NCBI GenBank assembly: GCA_026315105.1
Contig: CM048750.1
Coordinates: 73,339,797 to 73,403,796, forward strand
DNA: 64,000 nt
Direction: 5' to 3'
Source of the DNA: Locusta migratoria
Lineage: Eukaryota > Arthropoda > Insecta > Orthoptera > Acrididae
The translations under genes were made by a program, and so were the position numbers. Within the stretch, counting starts at the first letter, position 1. Each line of letters starts with the position of its first letter. Of this stretch, positions 9,222 to 21,220 are shown piece by piece. The notes under the pieces were generated by a model, which was not told where the DNA came from, ran no database searches, and was given only the letters and a program-made list of their open reading frames with translations.

Positions 9222-10883
9222 TTCCTATCCCTTCTCTCTCTCTCTCTCTCTCTCTGTCTGTCCATCTCCTTTTTTCTAAAAAACATCCTATATTTATCGG
9301 AGAATATATAAGAAATAAGGTTGTCTCGCATAATGTACATAATTATAAGTGCAGTATCCAAACAAAGAAAGATAGTATTCAAAATAAAAAAATGTGTACG
9401 ATCTCATACTTATTATGTTGTACAATTGTATAATTTTTCAGGTATGTATTCATTTGTATAAGTGCTGTATGTCTGTAAAATCTGTTGTGAATACAATTAG
9501 TACTAAAGAAGTAATAGATTAAAACTTGGTGCGTGATGAGGCGATTTTTCGTAAATGTTACTGTTTACGTGCTAATATCTCATGAACTACGTGTCGTACT
9601 GTGATACAATTTCGAAGGTACATTCAGCTGTATGTGTGTACTGTCTGTAAAATTTCTTGCGGCACCAATTTGTTATAAGTTGTAACGTCATACCGAATGC
9701 CGTAGTTTTAGTCCATGAACAGCGGAAAAGTAGTAAGCAAGAAACTTTTTTCCTTTCATTATTTTGATATATTTATCAGCGAAAGTTTAATAAAGTTTTG
9801 AAATTATGCTTGAAGTTTGTTGCAAGTCGCTAAGTACTGTGATATACTGTTTGTATAAAGTCTCGTCGCATTATGTGGCAGTTTCTTGCAGCTCTTATAC
9901 TGATTTATTGTGAAATATAGTGAGATCATCGTATCCTCTACAGTTACAGAGCAGTTGCAAGCAGCATGATACGAACCTCTTATCGTCATGTTTGTGTAAC
10001 TGTTCAATGAATATTTGTTAACTTGCCAATAACTTTACGTAAATATTTGTAAAAACAGGCGATTTTCAGCAGACTGTCGATATTTTTAATTTAAAATCTG
10101 CTTTATTGCGCCGATCCAGATTTCGGCATGTGACTTATTCTCAATGCTATACATACACGAAGGTCATTTACACAATATTGACATATTAGATGAGAACCAC
10201 ATAGATCCAATTTACATAGCACACCGTTTTTGATATCAGTAAGCTAAGCATGTGGTTTTCTTTAACCGCCAGAAACGCCATACTTATCACAGTTTATTCT
10301 AGATGCAACACTATTACAAGTAAACGTGGACTTGCCATAGCAAAGGACGGTTGGGTTCGACAAGATATGCTTTCGCAGTTACATTTTTACCTGTACTCCT
10401 TAGGTCAGTTGTTACTAATTATTACAGTTTATGTACGTTCTCCTGGACGACAGCACATAGCATGAATTATGTTGGAGTTTTCGTTGATTATCGATATGGA
10501 ATGTTTGGTACCGATCTGCTTGTGTGACATCTGGAGGTTTGGGTGTCAGTCGGGAGAGCTCTTGGCTACAAAAAGCAAATTGCGGTTCAAAGAAACAGTT
10601 TTTGCTGCCAGGAAGTTTCACATCAGAGCACACTGCTTTTAAGAGTGAAAATACCATTCGGAAATGTTCTTCTGCTTACGCATATAAGAGGAGTAATGCA
10701 TCACTGCTTGTGTGCAGTATACTACACAAAATATAATATGTATCGCAATAATATATTTCGAGCCTTCATCTTCCAAGCTACGTTCCCCTTAGTTCGATAG
10801 ACTTAGTGTCCTGTGTTACTACTTACGACAGTGCGTTATGGCCGTTACTGCCAACTATATTTGTCGTGGCAATTTTATGGCAT
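9222..10883. other. AT-rich unassigned region with a (TC)n tract
   Basis: A (TC)n tract occupies about 9232-9255. Two related blocks (near 9440-9495 and 9617-9668, sharing GTCTGTAAAAT) suggest an old tandem or element-internal duplication. A GCCGATCCAGATTTCGGC palindrome is at about 10110. I see no gene. Confidence 0.4.
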
Positions 10884-13222
10884 ACATCTACATCTACATA
10901 GATACTCTGCAAATTACATTCGAGTGCCTGGCAGAGGGTTTATTAACCACTTTCATAACTTTTCTCTACCGTTTCATTCTCTAATAGCGCGCGGGAAGAA
11001 AGAACACCTAAATCGTTCCGTTTTCGATCTGATTTCTCTTATTTTATTGGGATGGTCGTGTCTCCCTAAGTAGGTGGGTGCTAGCAAAATATTTTCACAT
11101 TCAGAACTAAAATTCGATGATTGAAACTTCGCAAACAGATCACGTCGCAATGAATAACGTCTTTTTTTAATGATTTCCACCCCAATTCGTGCAACATTTC
11201 AGTGACGCTTTCCCCCCCGTAATGTGATAGAACAAAAAAACTGCCCTTCTCTGAACCTTCTCAATGTCTTCCGTCAGTCCCACCTGGTGAGGGTCCCACA
11301 AGGGGCAACAGTACTCCAGGAGAGGACGCACAAGTGTGATGTAGCCAGTCTCTTTGGTGGAGCTGGTGCATCTTCGAAGCGTTCTGCCGATGAAACGTAA
11401 CCTTTGGTTCGCCTTCCCCACAATATTTTCTATGTGTTCTCTCCAGTCAAAGTTGTTCGTAATTGTAACTCCTAGGTATTTGGTAGAATCTACGAAGGTT
11501 TGACTGATTTATCGCGTAATTGAAGTTCAGCGGATTTCTTTTAGTGGTCATGTGTATTACTTCACACTTTTCTTTATTTAGTGTCAATTGCCAATTTTCG
11601 CACCATGCAGAAATTTTGTGTAAATCGCTTTGTAGTTGCTTTTGATCCTCTGTTGACTTCACTAACCGATAAACGACAGCATCATCCGCGAAAAATCTAA
11701 GGGAGCTATTCAGATTGTCTCCTAAATCGTTTATAAACACGAGGAAGAGTAGGGGACCTATAACGCTTCCCTGTGGAACGCCAGATATCACTTCTGTTTT
11801 ACTCGATGACTTACCGTCAATTACAACGAACTGTGTTCTTGCTGATAGGAAATCGTGAATCCAACCGCACAATTGGGAAGATATTCCATAAGCACACAAT
11901 TTCATAAGAAGCCGCTTGTGGGGTGCAGTGTCAAAAGCCTTGCTGAAATCCAGAAATATGGAATCGATTTGAGATCCCTTGTCGATGGCACTTAACACTT
12001 CATGTGAATAAAGGGCAAGCTGTGTTTCACAAGAGTGATACTTTCTGAATCCGTGTTGACTACTGGTTAATAGGTCGTTTTCTTCGAGGTAGTTCATAAT
12101 ATTCGAACAAATTATATGTTCCAAAATCCTACTGCAAATCGACGTCAATGAGATTGGCCTGTAATTTTGGGGATCACTCCTATTGCCTTTCTTGAATATT
12201 GGAGTCACTTGGGCAACTTTCCAGTCTTTGGGTACGGATCTTTCGCTGAGTGATCGGTTGTAAATTATAGCTAAGTACGGAGCTATTCCATCAGCATACT
12301 CTGAGAGGAATATAGTTGGTATACAATCTGGCCCGGAAGATTTATTTTTGTTTAGTGGCTTAAGTTGTTTTACTACTCCAGGAACATCTACTTCTAAGTT
12401 TCGCATGCTGGCAGCTGCTATTGGATTGAATACTGGAGTGTTCACTTCGTCTTCTTTGGTGAATGAATTTCGGAAAGCTGTGTTTAGTAATTCTGCCTTA
12501 GCAGTACTGTGATCGGTAGTATTACCATTGCTATCGCGTCATGAAGGTATTGTTTGTGTTTTGCCGCTAGTGTACTTCACATATGACCAGAATTTCTTTG
12601 GATTTTCTGCAAGATTACGAGACTGGATTTCGTTGTGGTAACTACTAAAGGTTTCTCGAATTGAAGTCCGTGCTAGGTTGCGAGTTTCAGTAAAAGATTG
12701 CCAGTCTTGTGGAATCTGTTTCTTTTTAAATTTAGCATGCGTTTTTCTTTGTTTCTGCAACAGTAATCTGATCTGTTTTGTGTACCACGGGGGGTCAGCC
12801 CCCTCTTTTATTAATTTATTTGGTATACATCTCTTGATTGCTACTGATATTATGTCTTTGAAAGTAAGCCACAACTGATCTACACTCGCATTTTTAGTTT
12901 TGAAAGACTGGAGACTATCACCCAGGAAAGCGTGAAGCGAATTTTTATCTGCTTTATTGAATAGATATATTTTTCGTTTATTTTTGGTGCATTCGGGAAT
13001 TTCGACATTCAGTCTCGCTACTATAACTCGATGTTCGCTAATCCCTGTATCTGTTTTGATGCTCTTTACTAGCTCAGGATTATTTGTGTCTAGGAGATCA
13101 AGGGTATTTTCGCAACCACTTACTATTCTAGTGGGTTCATGAACTAACTGTTCGAAGTAGTTTTCAGAAAAAGCATTCAGAACTAGTTCGGACGATGTTT
13201 TATATTTGCCGCCAGTGGTATG
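10884..13222 (-). mobile_element. CR1/Jockey-like LINE (family A1), 5' truncated
   Basis: A long antisense non-LTR retrotransposon. The 3' end is at the left (CTACATAGATACTCTGC, then CTGGCAGAGGG). The frame breaks into RT C-terminus (11167-11421), RT core (11447-12445) and the linker before RT (12539-12874). Weak endonuclease-side sequence runs to about 13222. Copies of the same family lie at 26941-27797, 28754-30440, 35030-35394, 42946-43968 and 58021-60266, mostly sharing this 3' end. Several frameshifts and stops make it inactive. Confidence 0.92.
11447..12445 (-). pseudogene. LINE A1 reverse transcriptase core
   Basis: About 330 codons with the ordered RT signature: WKVAQVTPIFKKG, NYRPISLTSICSRILE, QHGFRKYHSC, FLDFSKAFDTAPHKRL, GVPQGSVIGPLLFLVFINDL, and the catalytic FFADDAVVY box. 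The enzyme copies the LINE RNA at a nicked target. The frame is open across the core but is separated by frameshifts from its C-terminal part and from upstream parts, so no complete polyprotein can be made. Confidence 0.93.
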
Positions 13223-13317
13223 TGCTGTTGTTTAGGGTCCTTTACGTGTTGATCCCTTTCATTCCTTTTCATCCAACCGATGATATCCGGTCGAAAATTT
13301 TGTAGCCAGTAATTAAA

Positions 13318-13668
13318 AATGTCGACTGAAATACACTCTTCCAAATTTTGAAGGTAGCAGGGGTAAAATATAGGGAGCGAAGAGTTATATTTAACCTATA
13401 CAAAAAGCAGACATCAGTTATTAAAATGGAAGGGCAAGAAAGGGAATCATAGTTTGGGAATGCAGTAACACAGGGTTGTAGCCTTTCCCCAACGTTGTTC
13501 AGTCTGTACATTGAGAGATTTGGAGATGGAATTAAAGTTCAGGGAGAAGAAATAAAAACTTCGCGGTTTGTCGATGACGTAGTAATTTTGTCAGAGACTG
13601 CATAGTATCTGGAAGAGGAATTGAATGGAATGGACAGTGTCTTGAAAGGAAGATACAAGATGAACATT
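13318..13668 (+). mobile_element. RTE-like LINE B2, left half (RT core remnant)
   Basis: Contains degraded RT motifs: RERRVIFNLYKKQT, TQGCSLSPTLFSLYIE, and SRFVDDVVILSETA as the catalytic box (A to V change), with in-frame stops. It ends at GATGAACATT, exactly where the other half of the same reading frame resumes at 17071. The two halves are one LINE copy split by the B1 insertion. Confidence 0.85.
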
Positions 13669-14235
13669 GTTGTTGTTATGGTCTTCAGTCCGGAGACTGG
13701 TTTGATGCAGCCCTCCACCTACTATATCCTGAGCAAGCCTTTTCATCTCCTCATAAGAACAGCAACCTACATCCATTTGAATCTGCTTATTATATGCGTC
13801 TCTTGGTCTCCCTCTGGGATTTTTACCCCACACACTTCCCTCCAATGCTAAATATACGATTCCTCGATGTCTAGGAATGTGTCCTACCAAGTGATCCCTT
13901 CTTTTAGTCAAGGTGTGCCAAAAATTCCTTTCCTCACCAATTCTGTTCAGTACCTCTTCATTAGTTACGCTATCTACTCACCTAACCTTCAGCATTCTTC
14001 AGTAGCACCACATTTCAAAAGCCTCTATTCGCTTCCTGTCCGCACTGCTTATCGTCCATGTTTCACTCCCGTACAAGGCTACAATCTGCACAAATACCTT
14101 CAGAGAAGACTTCCTTACACTTAAATTAATATTCGATGTCAGCAAATTTCTCTTTTTCAAAAATGCTTTTCTTCCCATTGCAATTCTGTATTTTATACCC
14201 TCTGTACTGCGACTGTCATATGTTATTTTACTCAT
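13669..14235 (-). pseudogene. LINE B1 C-terminal domain
   Basis: Two frames (13999-14235 and 13591-13911) carry the region after the RT: GRKAFLKKRNLLTSNINLS, ALYGSETWTISSADRKRIEAF, then RRDHLVGHIPRHRGIVYLAL and GKNPRGRPRDAYNKQIQMD. A frameshift separates them. The same domain is better preserved in LINE B3 (20330-21220). Confidence 0.85.
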
Positions 14236-14291
14236 CTACCACCTTCAGTGTTTCGTTACATAATCTAATCCCTTCAGCATCGCCTGATTGT

Positions 14292-15077
14292 CTAAGATTG
14301 CATTCCATTAAATTTGTCCATTCCATTCAACTGCTCTTCCAGGTCCTTTGCTGTCTCTGACAGAATTACAATGTCATCAGCAAAACGCAATGTTTTTATT
14401 TCTTCCCCCTGAACTTTAATCCCTAGTCCAAATTTTTCCTTGCTTTCCTTCATCGCCTGCCCGTACAAATTGAATAACATCGGAGAAAGGCTACAACCCT
14501 GTCTTACTCTCTTCCCAACTGATGCTTCCCTTTCATGCCCTTCGAGTCTAATAACTGCGGTCTGGCTTTTGTACAAGTTGTAGATAACTCTCCTTTCCCT
14601 GTATTGTACCCCTGCTGACTTCAGAATTTGAAAGAGTGTAGTCCAGTCAACATTGTCAAACGCTTTCTCCAAATCTACAAAGGCTAAAAATGTAGATTTG
14701 CCTTTCCTTAATCTATCTTCTAAGATAAGACGTAAAGTGAGTATTGCCTCCCGGGTTCCTACGTTCCTCCTGAATCGAAACTGATCTTCCCCGAGGTCAG
14801 CTTCTACCAGCTTTTCCATTCTCCTATAGATAATTCGTGTTAAAATTTTGCAACCATGACTTATCAAACTGATGGTTCTGTAATTTTCACACCTGTCAGC
14901 GCCTGATTTCTTTGGAATGGCGATTATTACATTATTCTTAAAGTCTGACGGTATTTCGCCTGTCTCATAAATCTTCACACAAGGTAAAACAGTTTTGTCA
15001 TGCCTGACTCTCCCAGAGACTTTAGTGTCATCTACTCCCGGGGCCTTGTCCCGACCTAGGTCTTTCAAAATGTTCAA
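14292..15077 (-). pseudogene. LINE B1 reverse transcriptase
   Basis: About 260 codons open from the fingers to past the active site: NYRTISLISHGCKILTRII, DQFRFRRNVGTREAILTLR, FLAFVDLEKAFDNVDW, VRQGCSLSPMLFNLY and the LRFADDIVILSE catalytic box. The N-terminal end is broken by the SINE at 15068-15265. Frames on both sides are otherwise collinear with LINE B3. Confidence 0.93.
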
Positions 15078-15265
15078 ATGTTTGTGGAGCTTATGGGACT
15101 TAGCTACGGGGTCATCAGTCTCTAAACTTACAAACTACGTATGAACTAGCTAATACTAAGGACGGCACAAATATCCATGCCCGAGGGGAAATTCGAATAC
15201 CCGACCGTAGTGGCCGTGCAGACCGTGACTAGCGCGCCGCAGACAGCTCGACCACGGCGGCCGTC
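15068..15265 (-). mobile_element. tRNA-derived SINE (family A) inside LINE B1
   Basis: A perfect 14-bp duplication ACCTAGGTCTTTCA (15054-15067 and 15266-15279) brackets a family A SINE on the minus strand. This is the youngest of three nested insertions here. Confidence 0.95.
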
Positions 15266-15507
15266 ACCTAGGTCTTTCAGGGCTCTGTCAAATTCATCTC
15301 TCAGTATACTATCTCCTATTTCATTTTCATCTACTTCCTCTTCCTTTCCTACAACATTGTCTCTAAGTGCTTTTCCTTTGTAGAGCTCCTCTTTCCATCT
15401 TTCAGCTTTCCCTTCTTTGCTGAGAACTGGTTTTTCATCTGAGTTCTTGATATTTGTAGAGCTGTTTTTCTTGTCCCCAAATGTCTCATTTTATTTTTCT
15501 GTAGGCA

Positions 15508-15867
15508 CTATCTACTTTCCCCTTGATATAATTCTTCTACAGATTTGCATTTGGCTTCTAGCCACTCCTGCTTAGCCCTTTTGATCTTCCTGTCAATCTC
15601 ATTTCTTAGTCGTCTGTACTCCATTTTGCCTGTTTCATTTACTGCATTTTTATATTTTCTCCCTTCATCAATTAAATTTAGTATTTCCTGTGATATCCAA
15701 GGATTTTTTGTCGGTCTTGCCTTTCTACCTATTTTGTCCTCTGCTTCCTTCACTATTTCATCTCGCAATTCCACCCATTCCTCTTCTACTGTTTTATTTT
15801 CCTCCGTTTCTGTCAATTGTTGCCTTAAGCTCCTTCTGAAACTCGTAAGAACTTCAGGTTCTCTCAA
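15508..15867 (-). pseudogene. LINE B1 linker between endonuclease and RT
   Basis: About 120 codons rich in Glu, Lys and Arg (ETGKMEYRRLRNEIDRKIKR). It is collinear with the same region of LINE B3. No catalytic motif is expected here. Confidence 0.8.
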
Positions 15868-15928
15868 TTTATCTAAGTCCCAGCTTCTTATTTTCCCACC
15901 TTTCTGCAGTTTTTTTCAGTTTCACCCT

Positions 15929-16690
15929 TCAGTTCATGACCAATAAGTTATGATCAGAGTCTGTATCTGCCCCTGGGTATGTCTTACAGTTTATAACCTG
16001 GTTCCGGAATCTATGTTTTACCATTATAAAATCTATCTGATGCCTTCCGGTGTCTCCTGCTCTCTTCCACATATACAACCTCCTTTCATGATTCTTAAAC
16101 CAGGTGTTTGTTATAATTAAATCATGTTCCGTGGAAAATTTTAACACGCGGCTTATTTCATTCCTTCTGCCCAGTCCATATTCAGCTACTATGTTTCCTT
16201 CTCTTCCTTTTCCTACTACCGAATTCCAGTCCCCCATCACAATTAAGTTTTCCTCTCCTTTAACTTTCTGAATAATTTCCTTTAACTCATTTCTTCAATC
16301 TCATCATCTCATCATCGGCAGAGCTAGTTGGTATATAAACCTGTACTACTGTTGTCGGTGTTGGCTTCGAATCTATCTTGACAATTATAATGCGATCACT
16401 GTGCTGCTCAAAGTAGTTGTAGTTTACCGCATTCCTACTTTCTTATTCATTAACAGTCCGATTCCTGTGATACCCCCAACTGATTTTGTATTTATAATCC
16501 TGTACTCACTTGACCAGAAATCCTGTTCATCCTACCACCGAACTTCACTGATCCCCACTATATCTAACTTTAACCTATCCATTTCCCTTTCTAAATTTTA
16601 TAATTTTCCTACTCAATTAAGGGATCGAATATTCCACGCTCCGATCTGTAGAATGCCAGCATTGTCTTTCCTGATGACGACATCCTCCTT
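15929..16690 (-). pseudogene. LINE B1 AP-like endonuclease
   Basis: The frame opens near 16680 with IGAWNIRSLN, an N-terminal APE motif, interrupted by stops. It continues as MMGDWNSVVGKGREG, then KRAGDTGRHQIDFIMV, and ends with DSDHNLLVMN, the SDH catalytic motif. The enzyme nicks target DNA to prime reverse transcription. Several stops between 16240 and 16680 inactivate it. Confidence 0.9.
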
Positions 16691-17070
16691 AGTAGTCCCC
16701 ACCCGGAGATCGGAAAGGGGGACTATTTTACCCTCGGAATATTTTACCCGAGAAGATGCCATCATCATATTTCACACAGTAGAGCTGCATGTCCTCGGGA
16801 AAAGTAACGGCTGTAGTTTCCCCTTGCTTTCAGCCGTTTGCAGTAACTGTATAGCAAAGCCACATTAGCTGATTTTACAAGGCTAGCTCAGTCTATCATC
16901 CAGACTGTTACCGCTGTAACTACTGAAAAGGCTGCTGCCCCTCTTCTGGAACCACAAGTTTGTCTGGCCTCTCCACAGATACCCCTCCACTGTGGTTGGA
17001 CCTACAATACGGCTATTTGTATGGTTGAGGCACACAAGCCACCCCACCACGGCAATGTCTGTTATTCATG

Positions 17071-17552
17071 AGATGAACATTAACAAGAGTAAAACGAGAG
17101 TAATGAAATGTAATGCAAGAAAATCAGGCGATGCTGAACTAATTAGATTAGGTAATGAGACAATGAAAGTAGTAGATGAGTTTTGTTACTTGTGTAGCAA
17201 AATAACTTCTGATGGCGGAAGTAGAGAAGATATAAAATGCAAAATGGCTATGGGACGAAAAGCATTTCTCAAGAAACGAAGCTTGGTAATATCCAATATT
17301 AATTTAAATGTTAAGAAGTCCTTTCCGAAAGCATTTGTCTGCAGTGTAGCATTGTATGGCAGTGAAACGTGAACGATAAGGAGTTCAGACAAAAAGATGA
17401 TAGAAGCTTTTGAAATGTAGTGCTACAGAAGAATGATGAAAATTAAATGGGCAGGTCACGTAATTAATGGAGAGGTGCTTAACCGAATTGGGAGGAAAAG
17501 GAGTTTCTGGCATATACTGACTAAGAGAAGGGATAGGTTGGTGGGACACATT
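17071..17552 (+). mobile_element. RTE-like LINE B2, right half
   Basis: Resumes at the duplicated AGATGAACATT with MNINKSKTRVMKCNARKSGD and runs through GRKAFLKKRSLVISNINLN and ALYGSET, with in-frame stops, to about GGTGGGACACATTC. There it is cut by a 5'-truncated SINE. Confidence 0.88.
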
Positions 17553-17697
17553 CACTACGGTCGGGGGTTCGAATCCCCCCTCGGGCATGGATATTTGTGC
17601 CGTCCTAGTTCGTAAGTAGTTCATAAGTAGTTTGTAAGTTTAGGGACTGATGACCCCGTAGTTAAGTCCCATAAGCTTAACAAACATTTGAACATTT
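17553..17697 (+). mobile_element. 5'-truncated SINE (family A)
   Basis: Starts within the tRNA-like head just before the B box (CACTACGGTCGGGGGTTCGA) and runs to CAAACATTTGAACATT. The A box is missing, so it could not promote its own transcription. Confidence 0.88.
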
Positions 17698-18131
17698 TTG
17701 AACCAGTATTGAAACCAAGCGCGGGACGGATTGACGCCATCGGTCAAAGAGGTATCGGAGACTACATTTGACCCCACTGTTTGGAATTGGAGGGGAAAGG
17801 GTGTGTCTGGTAGTGGCTCGAGGTACCAACCACGAAACATCACGATCGCTTGTGGTGTTCGTACGAAACTATAGTTCTGTTTCGATACTCATAAAGCTCG
17901 TGGTTACCTAAACGAGAGTGCGGGACTGTGTGAAATGCCTTCCCGTCGTAACTTACTGCAGCCTCGCACTGTCAACGTCCCTCGCGTGGATTCCAGAGCA
18001 CGAGGAACTGGTCTGCTCTAGGCGGGCGTGTCTAATTCAATCGCTCGTCGGCGTAGACGGTTTTGGAAGGCGGAAATTAGTATTCCAGACTTTTTTTGTG
18101 ACGCCTCTAATTTCACAGCGCGGGCAGCACG
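17698..18131. other. unassigned interval
   Basis: No repeat or gene recognised; open frames are short and lack motifs. Confidence 0.4.

Positions 18132-18162
<31 letters not shown>
18132..18162. repeat. A31 homopolymer
   Basis: A run of 31 A. No retroelement is recognisable just upstream, so its origin is unclear. Confidence 0.95.
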
Positions 18163-18166
<4 letters not shown>

Positions 18167-18179
18167 GAAGCCGATGTAC

Positions 18180-18510
18180 GAAAAACGATAATTCTCTTCA
18201 TTGGGGGGCAGGGCGCTCAGGAGGCAGTGTGATATAAAACGATGGGCGACGCGGCTGAAACAATTGGGCCGTGGTCTAATTAACTGGCGCCCGCGGCGGC
18301 GGCGGCGGTCGCTTTGTTGGCGCTGACAAATGCCGCGCAAGTCCAGCCGCCTGCCGGCAAGTGGCCGCCGTGCTCCACTGTGTGCCTCGCCATCTTCGGC
18401 TACCTCAAAAACAATACACGCACCGGCTAGGCCGCGGCTGCCGACTGCTGGTCGCGAGTGTGGGGGATGCCGAGCTCGTATCGCGTTGGCGCGTAAGTTC
18501 GTAGCGTTTG
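18180..18510. other. GC-rich island 2
   Basis: GC-rich, apparently single-copy stretch with a (CGG)n-like tract near 18293-18308 and an embedded GTGGTCTAATTAACTGGCGC, whose TAATTA core is a typical homeodomain-type site. No coding frame convincing on either strand. Candidate CpG island or regulatory element. Confidence 0.42.
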
Positions 18511-18605
18511 TGTCTTGCATGTTGGTATATGTATACTGTTCAAAACAATTACGGCATCTGGTCAGATATAATCATACAGCGCACGTCCGTGCGCGGTATT
18601 AATAT

Positions 18606-19683
18606 GAATAAAAAAGTAGGAATGCGGGTAAACTACTATGACCAGCACAGTGATCGCATTATCATTGTCAAGATAGATACGAAGCCAACACCGACAACAG
18701 TAGTACAGGTTTATATGCCAACTAGCTCTGCAGATGATGAGGAAATCGAAGAAATATATGAGGAGCTAAGGGAAATTATTCAGACAATTAAGGGAGAGGA
18801 AAACTTAATTGTTATGGGAGACTGGAATTCGGTAGTAGGACAAGGAAGGGAAGGAAGGATAGTCGATGAATATGGTCTGGGCAAAAGGAATGAAAGAGGA
18901 AGCCGCCTGGTAGAATTTTGCACAGAACATAATTTAGTTATAACAAACACCTGGTTCAAGAATCACAAAAGAAGTTTGTATACGTGGAAGAGACCAGGAG
19001 ACACCGGAAGATACCAGATAGATTTTATTATGGTAAGACATAGATTTCGGAACCAGGTTCTACAGTGTAAGACATACCCAGGGGCAGATATAGACTCTGA
19101 CCATAACTTGTTGGTTATGAACTGTAGGCTGAAACTAAAGAAACTACAAAAAGGTAGGAAAATAAGGAGATGGAACCTGGATAAATTGAAGGAACCTGAG
19201 GTTCTTAAGAATTTCGGAGGGAGCTTTAGGCAACAATTGACAGAAACAGGGGAAAATAAAACAGCAGAAAAGGAATGGGTAAAATTCAGAGATGAAATAG
19301 TGAAGGTAGCAGAGGACAGAATAGGTAGGAAGGAAAGACCTACAAAAAATCCTTGGATATCACAGGAGATACTAAATTTAATCGATGAAAGGAGAAAGTA
19401 TAAAAATGCCGTAAATGAAACAGGCAAAATGGAGTACAGACGACTAAGAAATGAGATTGACAGGAAGTGCAAAATGGCTAAGCAGGAGTGGCTAGAAGGC
19501 AAATGCAAGGATGTAGAAGAATGTATAAATAGGGGGAAAATAGATACAGCCTACAGAAAAATAAAAGAAACATTTGGAGATAAGAAAAACAGCTCTATGA
19601 ATATCAAGGACACAGATGCAAAACCAGTTCTCAGCAAAGAAGGGAAAGCTGAAAGGTGGAAAGAGGCTCTACAAAGGAAATGA
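18606..19683 (+). pseudogene. LINE B3 endonuclease and linker
   Basis: Long open frame from NMNKKVGMRVNYYDQHSDR through VQVYMPTSSADD, IVMGDWNSVVGQGREG, FCTEHNLVITNTWFKNH, GDTGRYQIDFIMV and DSDHNLLVMNC, the SDH endonuclease motif, then the basic linker (MEYRRLRNEIDRKCKMAKQE). The extreme N-terminus with the NIRSLN motif is absent because the LINE is 5' truncated; upstream codons of the frame belong to flanking DNA. Inactive for that reason. Confidence 0.9.
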
Positions 19684-20284
19684 ACTTAGAGGCAATATTT
19701 TAGGAAGGGGAGAAGTAGATAAGGATGAAATACGAGATACTATACTGAGAGAACAATTTGACAGAGCACTGAAAGACCTAAGTCGAAACAAGGCCCCTGG
19801 AGTAGATGATATTTCCTCAGAGCTACTGAAGTCTCTGGGAGAACCAGCCATGAAAAAACTGTTTCACCTGGTGTGTAAGATGTATGAGACGGGCGAAGTA
19901 CCCTCAGACTTCAAGAAAAATATTATAATCCTCATTCCAAAGAAAGCAGGCGCGGACATGTGTGAAAACTACAGAACCATCAGTTTAATAAGTCATGGTT
20001 GCAAAATATTAACATGAATTATTCACATAAGGATGGAAAAGCTGATAGAAGCCGACCTTGGGGGAGATCAGTTTGGGTTCAGGAGAAATGTAGGAACTCG
20101 GGAGGCAATACTCACTTTACGGATTATCCTAGAAGATAGATTAAGAAAAGGCGAACCTACATTTTTAGCTTTTGTAGATTTGGAGAAGGCTATTGACAAT
20201 GTTGATTGGAATAAACTGTATCAAGTTTTGAAGCAAGCAGGAGTAAACTATAGGGAACGTAAGGTTATTTACAACTTGTACTAA
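19616..20284 (+). pseudogene. LINE B3 reverse transcriptase, N-terminal half
   Basis: Frames 19616-20017 and 20033-20284 share one reading phase, separated by a stop. Motifs: DLSRNKAPGVDDISSELLK, ENYRTISLISHGCKILT, GGDQFGFRRNVGTREAILT and FLAFVDLEKAIDNVDW (RT motif A with catalytic Asp). It ends at YNLY, where Tyr codon is followed by a stop before the catalytic FADD box. Confidence 0.9.
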
Positions 20285-20329
20285 AACCAGACAGCGGTTG
20301 TCAGAGTTGAAGAGCATGGAAGGGATGCA

Positions 20330-21220
20330 GTGGTTAGGGAGGGAGTAAGACAGGGTTGTAGCCTCTCTCCAATGTTATTAAATTTGTACATTGAGCAGGC
20401 TATAAAGGAAAGCAAGGAGAAATTTGGAGAAGGAATTAAAGTTCAGGGTGAAGAATTAAAAACATTGCGTTTTGCCGACGACAAAGTAATTCTGTCAGAG
20501 ACAGAAAAGGATCTGGAAGAGCTGTTAAACGAAATGGACAGTGTGCTGAAAGGTGCATATAAGATGAACAATAACAAGAGAAAAATTAGGGTAATGGAGA
20601 GCAATCTAAGAAAATCAGGCGATCGTGAAGGAATTAGATTAGGTAACGAAACAATAAAGGAGGTAGATGAGTTTTGTTACTTGGGCAGTAAAATAACAAT
20701 TGATGGTCGCAGTACAGAGGATATAAAATGCAAAATGGCAATGGTTAGAAAAGCGTTCTTGAAAAAGAGAAATATGTTAACATCGAATATTCATTCATTT
20801 CTGAAGGCATTTGTGTGGAGTGTTGCCTTGTATTGGTGTGAAACGTGGACGATAAACATTGCAGACAGGAAGAGGATAGAGGATTTGGAAATGTGGTGCT
20901 ATAGAAGAATGCTGAAGATTATGTGGGTGGATCGCGTAACTAATGAGGAGGTGCTGAACAGAACTGGGGAGAAAAGGAATTTCTGGCATACCTTGACAAA
21001 AAGAAGGGATCGATTGGTAGGACACATTCTTAGACATCAAGGAATTGTGAATTTAGCGTTGGAGGGAAGTGTATGGGGTAAAAATTGCAGAGGAAGACCA
21101 AGAGATGGATACAGTAAGCAGATTCAGACAGATGTAGGCTGCCGTTCTTATGTGGAGATGAAGAGGCTTGCTCAGGATAGGGTATTGTGGAGAGCTACAT
21201 CAAACCAGTCTCCGGACTGA
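20330..21220 (+). pseudogene. LINE B3 RT active site and C-terminal domain
   Basis: Open for 296 codons. VRQGCSLSPMLLNLYIEQA is followed by LRFADDKVILSE (catalytic pair intact, I replaced by K), then KEVDEFCYLGSKITIDGRS, NRTGEKRNFWHTLTKRRD, RGRPRDGYSKQIQTDVG and the terminal ATSNQSPD before the stop. The same C-terminus ends other copies (46708 and 55038). Confidence 0.92.

Larger units (their letters stand above)
13669..17070 (-). mobile_element. RTE-like LINE B1, near full length, inserted in LINE B2
   Basis: About 3.2 kb of LINE plus a 212-bp SINE insertion. A perfect 11-bp duplication AGATGAACATT (13658-13668 and 17071-17081) brackets it. Reading on the minus strand: a 5' leader (17070 to about 16700), an AP-type endonuclease, a linker, the RT, a C-terminal domain, then a short tail GACTGAAGACCATAACAAC. 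Stops and frameshifts occur throughout. The duplication and the continuity of the split host LINE prove insertion order. Confidence 0.93.

Noticed and set aside
10080..10150. Hammerhead motif on the minus strand near GCCGAAATC
   Set aside because: No CUGANGA core and no matching helix I; only the GAAA word and a loose palindrome are present.
18508..19683. Host gene of 391 codons
   Set aside because: The protein is a LINE endonuclease (MGDWNSVVGQGREG, DSDHNLL) and linker; the first ~30 codons are flanking DNA.
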